NCBI RefSeq assembly: GCF_014192225.1
Contig: NZ_JACHXS010000011.1
Location: forward strand, 62,001 to 126,000
Direction: 5' to 3'
Origin: Pseudoduganella umbonata
Lineage (GTDB): Bacteria > Pseudomonadota > Gammaproteobacteria > Burkholderiales > Burkholderiaceae_D
DNA length: 64,000 bases
Positions within the stretch are counted from its first letter, which is position 1. Every line of letters begins with the position of its first letter. Shown here piece after piece: positions 1 through 8,462 of the stretch. Position numbers and translations under genes: made by a program. The notes below the pieces were generated by a model, which was not told where the DNA came from, searched no databases, and saw nothing but the letters and a program-made list of their open reading frames with translations.

Positions 1-73
1 CCATCGCCGTCGTTCCGCCGGCGAACCAGGACGATCCACGGGCCCGGTCATGAACGCGGTCCAGGAGAATGCC

Positions 74-946
74 ATGCCAAAGCAGAATGCGCTTCCGGAG
101 AACCTGCTCGATGTAGCCAGCGCCGGCCGTACATGGAATGGCGTCGCGGTCGTGATCACCGAATTCATCGGCACCGGCCGGGTACTGCACCAGCTGGCGC
201 ACGACGACCAGTCAAGGCTGGGCATGATCCTGGACGAAGTGGGCGAGGGCCGCTGCGAACCGCGCCTGCGCAGCGATGCGCCCTGCCCGATCGGCTACCG
301 GCCGCGCCAGATGCACTTCACGCCTGCGGGGATGGAACTGTGGGGATACAGCGACGACGTTCGCTACGCGCGCGACATCAACCTGTGCTTCGATACCGGC
401 GCGCTGGGCGAGCGCTGCGGGATACAGGAACGGCACGATCTCGCCAGCACGCCGCGGCTGCGGTTCACCGACGAAGGCCTGTGCGCACTCATCGGCCTGC
501 TTGCCGACGCCGTGCACGACCCTGATCCGTCCGCGCAGCTGTACGGCGACGCGCTGGTGACCTCGATCGCGATCCGGCTGTTGCGCGGCAACCGTCCTCC
601 CGCCAGGGGCCCGGCCAGACTGTCGCCATTGCAGTTGCGCGATGCGCTGGGCTTCCTGGAAACGAGCCTGCCTTCCAGGGTGGACCTGGCGACGCTGGCG
701 AACCTGGCCGGCCTGTCCCAGTCCCATTATCACCGGGCCTTCAAGGCCTCGACCGGCCTGGCGCCTTACAAATGGCAGCTGCAGGCGCGCATCGAGCGCG
801 CCAAGGTGCTGTTGCTCGACACCTGCGGTTCGCTCGAGGACGTGGCCGAGGCGACCGGCTTCGCGGACGCCGTCCATTTCGGCCGGACCTTTCGCAAGCT
901 GACGGGCGCGACCCCGTCGGCGTGGCGCAGGGATCGCCTCGGCTAG
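74..946 (+). CDS. AraC family transcriptional regulator
   Basis: A 290-residue DNA-binding regulator. The C-terminal ~100 residues hold the two helix-turn-helix motifs of the AraC family: LATLANLAGLSQSHYHRAFK is the first, and the second ends in the family signature around GFADAVHFGRTFRKLTGATP. The N-terminal ~190 residues are an effector-sensing region with no motif I recognise. An upstream ATG at 50 is possible, but AGGAG at 63-67 lies six bases before the ATG at 74, so I prefer 74. It converges on the isochorismatase-like gene and lies close to the organosulfur cluster, so it may control either. That link is inference from position only. Confidence 0.9.
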   Translation: MPKQNALPENLLDVASAGRTWNGVAVVITEFIGTGRVLHQLAHDDQSRLGMILDEVGEGRCEPRLRSDAPCPIGYRPRQMHFTPAGMELWGYSDDVRYARDINLCFDTGALGERCGIQERHDLASTPRLRFTDEGLCALIGLLADAVHDPDPSAQLYGDALVTSIAIRLLRGNRPPARGPARLSPLQLRDALGFLETSLPSRVDLATLANLAGLSQSHYHRAFKASTGLAPYKWQLQARIERAKVLLLDTCGSLEDVAEATGFADAVHFGRTFRKLTGATPSAWRRDRLG

Positions 947-954
947 CCCATTGC

Positions 955-1596
955 TCAGGCCCGGGCCGCCGATTGCAGCAGCTGCAGTTCCCACGCCAGC
1001 GCGACGCCGCTCGCGCCGCCGTGCTCCAGCACGACGGTCGAGAGCTCGCTGGCCGATTCCACCCGTGCCCAGTCGCGCTGCCACTCGGAGATCACCGCCA
1101 TCCAGGTCATCGGCACGGCGCCCGCCTGCACCAGCCGGCGCACCGCCATGTCGTGCGCTTCGGCCGACACCCCGCCCGACGCATCGGTCACGATGAACAC
1201 GTCGTAGCCTTCGCCCAGCGCCTGGATCGCCGGCATGGCCAGGCAGATCTCGGTCCACAGCGCCGCCAGGATGAGCTGTTTGCGGCCGCTCTCCTTCACG
1301 AGGTCGGTGACATTGGGGTCCTGCCAGGTATTGATGAAGGTACGGTCGATCGGCTTCTGGTCGGGGAACACGTCCTGCAGCCCCTTGATCAGGTTGCCGC
1401 CACGGTCTTCGATCACCGTGGTGAGGATGGTCGGGACCCCGAATACCTTCGCGGCCTTGGCCAGGCCGACGACGTTATTGACGATCATGGTCGGTTCGTG
1501 GCTGTGCAGGTTGGCGAACTGGTATGGCTGGTGGTCGATCAGGACGATGATGCTGTCTTCGGGGCGAAGCAGTGCGGGAAGACCGGTCTTGGACAT
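955..1596 (-). CDS. isochorismatase-like (YcaC-type) hydrolase
   Basis: A 213-residue cysteine hydrolase of the isochorismatase superfamily. IIVLIDHQPYQFANLHSHEP near the N-terminus carries the conserved Asp, and TEICLAMPAIQALGEGYDVF carries the second conserved segment. In the usual family motif a Cys sits just after TE (TExC), and it is present here in TEIC. The length matches YcaC-like hydrolases of unknown substrate. I start it at the ATG ending at 1596 because AAGGAGCC lies just upstream; a longer frame to 1659 has no such site. It is transcribed away from the TonB receptor, and the 434-base gap between them holds the sigma-54 promoter of the receptor. Confidence 0.88.
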   Translation of the reverse strand: MSKTGLPALLRPEDSIIVLIDHQPYQFANLHSHEPTMIVNNVVGLAKAAKVFGVPTILTTVIEDRGGNLIKGLQDVFPDQKPIDRTFINTWQDPNVTDLVKESGRKQLILAALWTEICLAMPAIQALGEGYDVFIVTDASGGVSAEAHDMAVRRLVQAGAVPMTWMAVISEWQRDWARVESASELSTVVLEHGGASGVALAWELQLLQSAARA

Positions 1597-1788
1597 GGAT
1601 GGCTCCTTGGTGAATGTGGCGTTTATCCGCCGTTGCGAAAAGTCGGGAAGGGGCGGCAACGCCGCCGGTCCGTCACGAAGATGGTGTCATGGCGGGCCGC
1701 CCGTGGCACTGACCCGTCTTGCGCCGGACAGTCTGTTTTGATCGCGAGGTCGTGGCGCAACCGCCCGAACGGCACCCTTTCGAGTCGA

Positions 1789-1853
1789 TGCCGGCAGCGC
1801 CGATCTGCTGGCAAACGAACAGGCTCCGGTATCGCATTGCCAGCATCTGCTGA
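1789..1853 (+). promoter_or_regulatory. candidate enhancer-binding protein sites (TGCCRGCA repeats)
   Basis: At 1789-1813 TGCCGGCAG is separated by seven bases from CTGCTGGCA, its near-perfect reverse complement. At 1838-1853 TGCCAGCA is followed by TGCTGA, a weaker second copy. They sit roughly 140-190 bp before the predicted start of the sigma-54 promoter at 1966, a normal distance for an upstream activating sequence. No activator gene of the NtrC/SfnR type is in the window. Confidence 0.45.
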
Positions 1854-1965
1854 TTCCTGAACAGTCCCCGGCCGCCGCCGGGGCGCCTTCCCCGGCGCGG
1901 CCGGCCCTGGCGTTTCCCCAGTAACGGCGGGCGAAACGGGCCATTGCCAAGGTCCCCCCAGGCCG

Positions 1966-1981
1966 TGGCACGCCAATTGCC
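1966..1981 (+). promoter_or_regulatory. sigma-54 (-24/-12) promoter before the TonB receptor
   Basis: TGGCACGCCAATTGCC matches the sigma-54 consensus TGGCACG-N4-TTGC, with GG and GC ten bases apart as required. The predicted start is near 1992, leaving about 40 bases of leader before the ATG at 2031. Sigma-54 control of organosulfur genes is known for the sfn genes of Pseudomonas (via SfnR), which fits the cluster downstream. Confidence 0.7.
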
Positions 1982-2030
1982 TTATTCCCCATGAATGTCT
2001 TTTGCATCGGCTTACATGGAGAGTATTGGA

Positions 2031-4400
2031 ATGAGCACCCCGTTTCGGATGAAAGCCCTGTGCGCGGCGCTGGCGGCCCTGGTCGTGCCGCAGGCTTACG
2101 CGCAGGAACTGACTGGCGCAGCCAGCGCCGCCGTTCCCGCGGCCGCTGCTGCCGCCGCCGCGGCCGATGTCGCCACCAGCGGCGCGCAGGCATCGGCGAT
2201 GGCGGCCGTGGTCGTGACGGCCCAGCGCCGCAGCGAGCGCCTGCAGGATGTGCCGGTCGCCATCACCGCGCTCAGTGGCGACGCCGTGCTGCGCTCCGAC
2301 CAGATCCATACCGCCAACGACATCACCCAGTTCATTCCCAACGCCTCCGCCTCGGCCACCGACGGCCGCTCGCGTCCCCGCTGGTTCCTGCGCGGCATCG
2401 GCACCAACGAGACGGCGGCATCCTCGGTCAGCCCGATCGGCATCTACAACGACGACGTCTTCCTGAACAACGTCTACATCCAGGCCTTCCCGCTGTTCGA
2501 CACGGAGCGCGTCGAGGTGCTGCGCGGTCCGCAGGGCACGCTGTGGGGCAAGAACACGACCGGCGGCGCGATCAACTTCATCTCGCGCAAGCCCGCGTTC
2601 GACACCGACGGCTACGCCAAGGCGGGCATCGGCAGCTTCGGCGAAAAAATCGTCCAGGGCGCCATCGGCGGCGCGGCGATCGACGACAGGCTGGCACTGC
2701 GCCTCTCCGTGTACAACGAGGACCGCGACGGCTGGGTGGACAACATCGTCACCGGCACGAAGACCGGCGCGGTGTCCGATTCGGCCGTGCGCGGCCAGGC
2801 GCTGTTCAAGGTCGACAGCGACCTCGATGTGCTGTTCAGCGTACGCACCCGCAAGGCCGACGGCGACGTCAATCCGTCGTTCTTTGTGAAGGGCCCGCGC
2901 CAGGTGGTGGTCAATCCCCTCTACCTGGGCGCGCAGCGCGGCGCCGGCGCCATCTCGGCGGCCGGCACCGGCACCGAGGAAATCAAGTCGAACGGCGTGT
3001 CGGCCACCGTCAACTGGGAGCTGGGCACGGGGCTGCAACGTTACTCGCTGACGTCGATCACCTCGCGCGACACCGGCAAGCGCCTCAACCTGTCGACGGC
3101 CACCTTCGCGCTGCCGACCAGCGCCGGCTACCAGTACACCGACAGCAGGCAGGTCACCCAGGAACTGCGGCTGGCGTCGCCAAAGGCGGAAGCGCTCAGC
3201 TGGATCGTTGGCGCGCATTATTTCGACGAGGCGCTGGACAACAATTCCGTCACCCGCAACAACCGCATCGCCAATGCCAGCCAGTCGTCGGCCAGCGGTT
3301 CCTCGGCCGGCAGCTGGAACCAGGAACACTACTGGCAGGACACCCGTTCGGCCGCGCTGTTCGGCAGCGTTAACTATGACGTGACGGACAAATTCACCGT
3401 GATCGGCGGGCTGCGCCGCAGTTCCGAGCGCAAGGACTACACGCTCGACTTCCAGCAAAGCACCAACACGGGCAGCGGCCCCGCCAACTCGGCCACGTTC
3501 GACGATGCGGTGCCGTACTACCTGCCGGGCGCGGTGGCCAATGGCCTGAACCCGTTGCAGACATCGAGCCAGTCGGCCACCTGGCGCAACACCACCTGGG
3601 ACTTCACCACGCAGTACAAGTTCGACCGCAACGTCAACAGTTACGCGCGGGTGTCGCACGGCTTCCGGGCCGGCGGCTTCGTGGTCGACCAGCCGACGGC
3701 CAGCACGCGCACCATCAAGCGGCTCGATCCGGAAACGCTCGATGCGCTGGAACTGGGCCTGAAGACGCAATGGCTCGATGGCCGCCTGACGTTCAACACG
3801 GCCGTGTTCCACTACAAGTACGAGAACAAGATCGAAGCCGTACTGCTGCCGAGCACGACCTCCGCCAGCGGCACGCGCCAGGTGCAGGAGAACGCCGCCG
3901 ACGGCCGCTCGCGCGGCGTGGAAGTCGAGCTGGCGTGGCTGCCGTCGTCGAACGCGCGCCTGTCGGGCAGTTTCGGTTACCTGGACACCCGCTATACCAA
4001 CTACGCGTCCACCGCCTCGGGCCAGACGCTGGACGCGACCGGCAACCGCTTCAGCCGCGCGCCCCGTTTCAGCGGCACGCTGGACGGCGAATACGGCTTC
4101 CCGCTGGACAGCGGCGCCGTGATCGCCCTCGGTACCGACTGGAGCTACCGCACCCGCCAGTTCTTCAATGCCGTCGACCAGAGCGAGCCGACCTTGTGGC
4201 AGGACGCCTACGCGCTCGGCAACGCCCGCCTGGTCTACAAGAGCGCCGATGGCCGCTTCGAGCTGGCGGCCGTGGTGCGCAACGTAACCGACAAGGTGTA
4301 CGCGATCCTGGCCACCGGCAGCGCCACCGGCAACACCGCCACCCGCCAGGTGTATGGCTTGCCGCGCAGCTACGGCGCCACCTTTACCGCACGATTCTGA
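2031..4400 (+). CDS. TonB-dependent outer membrane receptor
   Basis: A 789-residue outer membrane receptor. A signal peptide (MSTPFRMKALCAALAALVV, cleavage after AYAQ) precedes an Ala-rich stretch and the TonB-box-like VVVTAQRR. The plug domain follows (QDVPVAITALSGDAVLRSDQ, ERVEVLRGPQGTLWGKNTTG) and then a long beta-barrel ending in aromatic F, as outer membrane barrels do. I start at the ATG at 2031 because a GGA-rich site lies just upstream and the signal peptide begins there; a frame from 1995 only adds 12 residues. It is the first gene of the putative organosulfur operon, so it probably imports the substrate using TonB energy. The ligand cannot be read from the sequence. Confidence 0.93.
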   Translation: MSTPFRMKALCAALAALVVPQAYAQELTGAASAAVPAAAAAAAAADVATSGAQASAMAAVVVTAQRRSERLQDVPVAITALSGDAVLRSDQIHTANDITQFIPNASASATDGRSRPRWFLRGIGTNETAASSVSPIGIYNDDVFLNNVYIQAFPLFDTERVEVLRGPQGTLWGKNTTGGAINFISRKPAFDTDGYAKAGIGSFGEKIVQGAIGGAAIDDRLALRLSVYNEDRDGWVDNIVTGTKTGAVSDSAVRGQALFKVDSDLDVLFSVRTRKADGDVNPSFFVKGPRQVVVNPLYLGAQRGAGAISAAGTGTEEIKSNGVSATVNWELGTGLQRYSLTSITSRDTGKRLNLSTATFALPTSAGYQYTDSRQVTQELRLASPKAEALSWIVGAHYFDEALDNNSVTRNNRIANASQSSASGSSAGSWNQEHYWQDTRSAALFGSVNYDVTDKFTVIGGLRRSSERKDYTLDFQQSTNTGSGPANSATFDDAVPYYLPGAVANGLNPLQTSSQSATWRNTTWDFTTQYKFDRNVNSYARVSHGFRAGGFVVDQPTASTRTIKRLDPETLDALELGLKTQWLDGRLTFNTAVFHYKYENKIEAVLLPSTTSASGTRQVQENAADGRSRGVEVELAWLPSSNARLSGSFGYLDTRYTNYASTASGQTLDATGNRFSRAPRFSGTLDGEYGFPLDSGAVIALGTDWSYRTRQFFNAVDQSEPTLWQDAYALGNARLVYKSADGRFELAAVVRNVTDKVYAILATGSATGNTATRQVYGLPRSYGATFTARF

Positions 4401-4421
4401 TTCCCTACAGAGGAGCACTCC

Positions 4422-5528
4422 ATGAGCACCAACGCCAACGCCAACAGCGGCGCAGCCGCCGGCCCCGACAGCATCTGGTACACCCGTTGCAGCATCCCGA
4501 CCCCGCTGGGCATCGCCGCGCAGCTGGGCTGGTTCGAGCAGGAGTTCGCGGCCGATGGCATCACGGTCAGGTCGCTGCAGGAATCGGACGACCCGGTCCA
4601 GCAGGACTCGCATTTCGAGCACACGCTGCCCGATTCGTTCCGGCTGGGCGGCGCCGTGCCGCCGATCTGGGCCCGTGCCAAGGGCCAGGACACACGCGTG
4701 ATCGGCATTTCATGGATCGACGAATACCAGGCGATCCTGGCGCTGCCCGAATCGGGCATCCGCAGCGCGCGCGACCTGAAGGGCCGCAAGCTGGGCCTGC
4801 CCAAGCGCGTCGACCGCGACGACAGCGTCGACGTGGCGCGTGCCTCGGCGCTGCGCGGCCTGCTGGTGGCGCTAGAGACGGAAGGCCTCGGCCACGGCGA
4901 CGCCGAATGGATCGACGTGCCGACCGGGCGCAAGGCGCGCGCGGGCGATGGCGATGACGATGAAATCGCGGGTCCCGACACCGAGGTGCGCCGCGGCCGC
5001 GGCCACAGCTACACGGCGGTGGCCCGCGCGCTGGTGCGCGGCGACGTGGACGCCATCTACGTGAAGGACGTGCGCGGCGCCGAAACGGCCCACCTGCTGG
5101 GTGCCCGCGTGGTGACCGACCTGGGCTTCCATCCCGACCGCTGGGTGCACGTGAACAACAGCACGCCGCGCCCATTGACCATCAATGCGGCCACGCTGCG
5201 CCAGCATCCGGAACTGGTGGGGCGCTTCCTGCAGCGCGTCGCCGATGTCGATGCCTGGGCGCGCGCCAATCCGGCACTTGCATTGACCCGCATTGCCCGC
5301 GAGACCAACTGGACCGAATCGTGGGTGCGGCGCGCCTATGGCGACACGGTGCACCAGAGCCTGGGCGTGGACCTGTCCGACACGTCGGTGCGCGGGCTGA
5401 CGCTGTTCAAGGACTTCCTGCTGCAGTGGGGCTTCATCGCGAACGACTTCAGCATCGCCGACTGGATCGACCCGGCGCCGCTGGCCGCGCTGTCCGCACT
5501 GTCCACACCGACGCGCCAGGCTGCATGA
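4422..5528 (+). CDS. DszB-like putative sulfinate desulfinase (SsuA-fold)
   Basis: A 368-residue protein of the periplasmic-binding-protein fold that would usually be annotated as an ABC sulfonate-binding protein. It has no signal peptide, so a cytoplasmic location is likely. Its N-terminal half aligns by eye with DszB, the 2'-hydroxybiphenyl-2-sulfinate desulfinase: YTRCSIP matches the segment holding DszB Cys27 (Cys23 here). HFEHTLPDSFRLGG supplies His64 and Arg74, with the same ten-residue spacing as DszB His60 and Arg70, followed by the conserved GGxxPP. All three catalytic residues known for DszB are therefore kept. GAGGAG precedes the ATG. It lies between the receptor and a true binding protein, beside two flavin monooxygenases. 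A non-catalytic binding protein remains possible. Confidence 0.7.
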   Translation: MSTNANANSGAAAGPDSIWYTRCSIPTPLGIAAQLGWFEQEFAADGITVRSLQESDDPVQQDSHFEHTLPDSFRLGGAVPPIWARAKGQDTRVIGISWIDEYQAILALPESGIRSARDLKGRKLGLPKRVDRDDSVDVARASALRGLLVALETEGLGHGDAEWIDVPTGRKARAGDGDDDEIAGPDTEVRRGRGHSYTAVARALVRGDVDAIYVKDVRGAETAHLLGARVVTDLGFHPDRWVHVNNSTPRPLTINAATLRQHPELVGRFLQRVADVDAWARANPALALTRIARETNWTESWVRRAYGDTVHQSLGVDLSDTSVRGLTLFKDFLLQWGFIANDFSIADWIDPAPLAALSALSTPTRQAA

Positions 5529-5538
5529 GGAGATGCCG

Positions 5539-6633
5539 ATGACACGCACGACGACTGTTACCAGGCGGCAGGCATTGCAATGGCTGGCCGCCGGCGCGGC
5601 GGCGGGTGCGCTGGCCCCGGGCCACGCGGCAACCGGCGCACCGCCGCCGAAGGCGATCCGGCTGGCCGGCGGCGCCTCGTACGCGGCAGGCAAGCTGCGC
5701 CTGAGCGGCCTGGCCTACGTGATCGCCGAGCAGGGCTGGCTGGAACAGCAGCTGAAGGCGCGCGGCATCGCGCTGGAATGGTTCGGCACCTCGCATGCGG
5801 CCGTCGGGCCGATGGTCAACGAAGGCTTCGCCAACGGCAGCGTCGATTTCGCCAGCTATGGCGACCTGCCATCGGCGATCCTGAACGCGGGCGGCGTGGA
5901 AACCCGGCTGCTCGTGCCGAACGGGCTCGGGCAGAGCGACGGCTTCCTGGTCGTGCCGCGCAATTCGCCCGCGCGCACCATCGAAGACCTGAAAGGCAAG
6001 TCGCTGGCCGTGCACCGCGGCCGGCCCTGGGAACTGCCGCTGCTGCGCCTGATGGATGCGCGCCGCCTGTCCTATCGCGACTTCAGGCTGTTCAACATCA
6101 ATCCGCAAACCGGCATGTCGGCGCTGGCCAGCGGCAAGGTCGATGCGCTGTTCACGATGACCGACGCCTACCTGCTGGAAGACAAGGGCGTGGGCCGCAT
6201 CATCTGGTCGACGAAGGATGCGCCGCTGGACTGGAAGACCCGCACCGAGCTGTGGGGATCGAAGCGCTTCATCGACCGGTATCCCGACCTTACCCGGCTG
6301 GTCGCCACGGCCTATATCAAGGCCGGCCACTGGTCGTCGCTGGAAGCCAACCGGCAGGCGGTGATGCTGCAGGCCACCGCGGGCGGCACGCCGATGAACG
6401 TGGTGCGGCGCTCGTACGAGGACGACAAGTATCCGTGGAAGGAGCGCTTCTCTCCACTGTTCAATGAAGTGGTGTACACGCACTACCGCCACACGCTGGA
6501 CTTCGCCCTCCAGCAAAAGATCATCGCCCGCAAGCTGGACCTGGCGACCTGGTTCGATCCGCGCTTCGTGCCGCTGGCATTGAAGGACCTGGGGCTGGAC
6601 AACTACTGGAAGCCGCATACCGCGGCGGCCTGA
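5539..6633 (+). CDS. ABC transporter substrate-binding protein, sulfonate/nitrate type
   Basis: A 364-residue periplasmic binding protein of the SsuA/TauA class. The N-terminus has twin arginines (TRRQALQWLAAGAAAG) followed by a hydrophobic stretch and an AxA-like site near HAA, suggesting Tat export. The body has the class motifs AEQGWLEQQLKARGI, GSVDFASYGDLPSAI and TIEDLKGKSLAVHRG. The ATG at 5533 touches the GAGGAG site, so the ATG at 5539 with normal spacing is the better start. Unlike its upstream neighbour it lacks the Cys/His/Arg triad, so it is the likely real ligand carrier for the two permeases at 9842-11649. Confidence 0.88.
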   Translation: MTRTTTVTRRQALQWLAAGAAAGALAPGHAATGAPPPKAIRLAGGASYAAGKLRLSGLAYVIAEQGWLEQQLKARGIALEWFGTSHAAVGPMVNEGFANGSVDFASYGDLPSAILNAGGVETRLLVPNGLGQSDGFLVVPRNSPARTIEDLKGKSLAVHRGRPWELPLLRLMDARRLSYRDFRLFNINPQTGMSALASGKVDALFTMTDAYLLEDKGVGRIIWSTKDAPLDWKTRTELWGSKRFIDRYPDLTRLVATAYIKAGHWSSLEANRQAVMLQATAGGTPMNVVRRSYEDDKYPWKERFSPLFNEVVYTHYRHTLDFALQQKIIARKLDLATWFDPRFVPLALKDLGLDNYWKPHTAAA

Positions 6634-6655
6634 CTTCTCACACCAAGGAAATGAC

Positions 6656-7327
6656 ATGACCAATGCAAACATCCCCGTGGCGCCGGTCCGCGAACTGTCC
6701 GACTTCGGCGTGCGCGCCCGGTTCGAGATCCAGCAGGCCCACGCCCTGCTGCGCGACTGGGGCACCCTGTCGACGCGCGGCAAGGGCGCGTTCAACGCCG
6801 CGGTGCGCGCGCCGGGCACCGAACGCCTCGTCATCGGCGATGCGAAACAGGCCGCGCTGGTGACCTTCGACGGCGAACTGGTCGAAGGCGAACTCAATCG
6901 CGGCCTGCAGGAAGTGATCGGCGTGTACGCCGCGCTGTTCCGCGAGCGCGCCGACCTGCAGGCAGCCCTGCACACGCACTCGCCGTATCTGACGGCGCAC
7001 GCGATTGCGCACAAGCCGTTCCGCATCAATTACTGGTCGGTGGCCAAGCGCGCCGGCGTCGAGGAAATCCCGCTGGCCGACTTCGCGCCGCGCTATGCGC
7101 CCGAGCCGATCATCAAGTCGCTGCGCGAGCACCCGGACGCGCCGGCCACGCTGCTGCGCAACCGCGGCTTGTTCACCTGGGGCAAGGGCAGCATCGGCGA
7201 CGTGGCGCGCCTGCTCAACAGCCTGGAGGAAGCGGCCGAGATCAATGTGTATGCCGCCCAGATCGGCGGTGCCCGGCCCCTGCCGGAAGGCGCGCTGGAC
7301 GCCTTCATCGCCCAGCGCAAAGGGTAA
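6656..7327 (+). CDS. class II aldolase/adducin-like protein, one zinc ligand replaced
   Basis: A 223-residue class II aldolase/adducin domain protein. HTHSPY supplies the first two zinc-binding histidines and the Glu of QEVIGVYAALF is in the place of the catalytic Glu of fuculose-phosphate aldolase. The third zinc ligand usually lies in an NHG motif late in the domain; here it reads LLRNRGLFTWG, so the His is an Arg. Either the metal site is altered or the protein is not an aldolase. It sits in the sulfur operon with 22 bases before it and nine after. A role in breaking a C-C or C-S bond after monooxygenation is conceivable but not shown. Confidence 0.8.
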   Translation: MTNANIPVAPVRELSDFGVRARFEIQQAHALLRDWGTLSTRGKGAFNAAVRAPGTERLVIGDAKQAALVTFDGELVEGELNRGLQEVIGVYAALFRERADLQAALHTHSPYLTAHAIAHKPFRINYWSVAKRAGVEEIPLADFAPRYAPEPIIKSLREHPDAPATLLRNRGLFTWGKGSIGDVARLLNSLEEAAEINVYAAQIGGARPLPEGALDAFIAQRKG

Positions 7328-7336
7328 GGAGCGGCG

Positions 7337-8440
7337 ATGACGATCAAGGTATTCTGGCAATTGCCCGTGCATGGCGACGGCGCCGCCATCAGCCCGGAAC
7401 TGTGGACCCGCGGCGACTACGCGGCCGGCCGCAAGGAGCCGCACCCGTACGCCCGCACCGGCAGGCCGCGTGACGGCTACACCTATTTCGACTACCTGGC
7501 CGCGGTGGCCGGCGCCGCCGAACTGGCCCGTTTCGACGGCGCGTGGATCGGCCTGACGGCCGATGGCGAAGACCCGCTGGTCACCGCCGGCGCGTTCGTG
7601 CGCGAAGCGCGCCACCTGAAGTTCGCGCCGCAGCTGCATGCGCCGCTGCTGTCGGCCGTGTACGCGGCGAAGATCGCCAACAGCTACCAGCGCCTCAGCG
7701 GCGGCCGGCTGGCGTGGCACCTTGTTACTCAGCCGGAGAAGGAAGGCACTCAACGGCAGCGGCCATGGCACGGGCGGCACTGGAGCGAGGCGGAACAGGT
7801 GGCCCGCACCGCCGAATTCCTCGACGTCGCCAAGGGCTTCTGGTTCCAGCCGCCCTTCACTTACCACGGCCAGTATTTCGAGGTCGAGAACGGCGGCTTC
7901 GCCCCGGCGCTGCAAGGCCAGCCCTTCCCCGAGGTCTACCTCGGCGGCGACAGCGACGCGGCGCTGGAACTGAGCGCGCGGCACGCCGACGTCCACTTCC
8001 TGCCGCTGCTGCCGCCCGCCGAACTGGTGCCGCGCATCGCCCGCCTGGATGCGCTGGCGGCAAGCCACGGCCGCAAGCTGCGCTATGCGCTGGCGGCCGA
8101 CGTGCTGGCCCGCGACGAAGCCGATACCGCCTGGCAGGCGCTGCGCACGCGCTGGGAAGATGCCGCCGCCGTGGCGGAACAGTCGCTGCCGCCGTTCGAC
8201 CAGCTGCGCACGGGGCCGAACCTGTGGAACGGCTTCGGCCTGACGGACCCGCACGCCGGTGCCGGCCTGGTCGGCAGCTACGACGAGATCGTGGCGCGCG
8301 TGCGCGAGTATGTCGCGCTCGGCATCGACAGTTTCGTTTTCAATGCCCATCCCGCGCTGGAAGAGGCGGTGCGCCTGGGCGAGCGCCTGCTGCCGCGCCT
8401 GCGCCTGCTCGATGGCGAACAACAACTGAATGCGGCCTGA
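7337..8440 (+). CDS. LLM-class FMN-dependent monooxygenase (SsuD-related), divergent
   Basis: A 367-residue luciferase-like flavin monooxygenase. Typical elements are KVFWQLPVHGD at the N-terminus, GAAELARFDGAWIG, SAVYAAKIANSYQRLSGGRL, TAEFLDVAKGFW and the C-terminal GSYDEIVARVREYVALGID. In SsuD the loop after the GGRL motif reads like VTGGDP; here it is HLVTQPEKEG, so the flavin or phosphate contact may differ from its neighbour. AAGGAG precedes the ATG. It follows the aldolase-like gene by nine bases and precedes a second family member by 22, suggesting joint expression. It needs reduced FMN from a reductase that is not encoded here. Confidence 0.88.
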   Translation: MTIKVFWQLPVHGDGAAISPELWTRGDYAAGRKEPHPYARTGRPRDGYTYFDYLAAVAGAAELARFDGAWIGLTADGEDPLVTAGAFVREARHLKFAPQLHAPLLSAVYAAKIANSYQRLSGGRLAWHLVTQPEKEGTQRQRPWHGRHWSEAEQVARTAEFLDVAKGFWFQPPFTYHGQYFEVENGGFAPALQGQPFPEVYLGGDSDAALELSARHADVHFLPLLPPAELVPRIARLDALAASHGRKLRYALAADVLARDEADTAWQALRTRWEDAAAVAEQSLPPFDQLRTGPNLWNGFGLTDPHAGAGLVGSYDEIVARVREYVALGIDSFVFNAHPALEEAVRLGERLLPRLRLLDGEQQLNAA

Positions 8441-8462
8441 GCCGCACTGCATGGAGAATACG

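Larger units (their letters stand above)
1597..2030. other. divergent intergenic region with GC hairpin and enhancer-like repeats
   Basis: No gene is visible. It holds the 5' side of the isochorismatase-like gene, inverted repeats built on TGCCRGCA (1789-1813, 1838-1853), a CCCCGGC/GCCGGGG hairpin near 1865-1881, and a -24/-12 promoter at 1966-1981 pointing at the TonB receptor. The layout, distal repeats 100-200 bp before a sigma-54 promoter, is that of an enhancer-binding-protein control region. Confidence 0.6.

Noticed and set aside
1623..4622. A 999-codon open frame on the minus strand across the TonB receptor
   Set aside because: It is antisense to a clear receptor gene, has the Arg/Ala/Gly-rich composition of a shadow frame in GC-rich DNA, and has no ribosome site or known motif.
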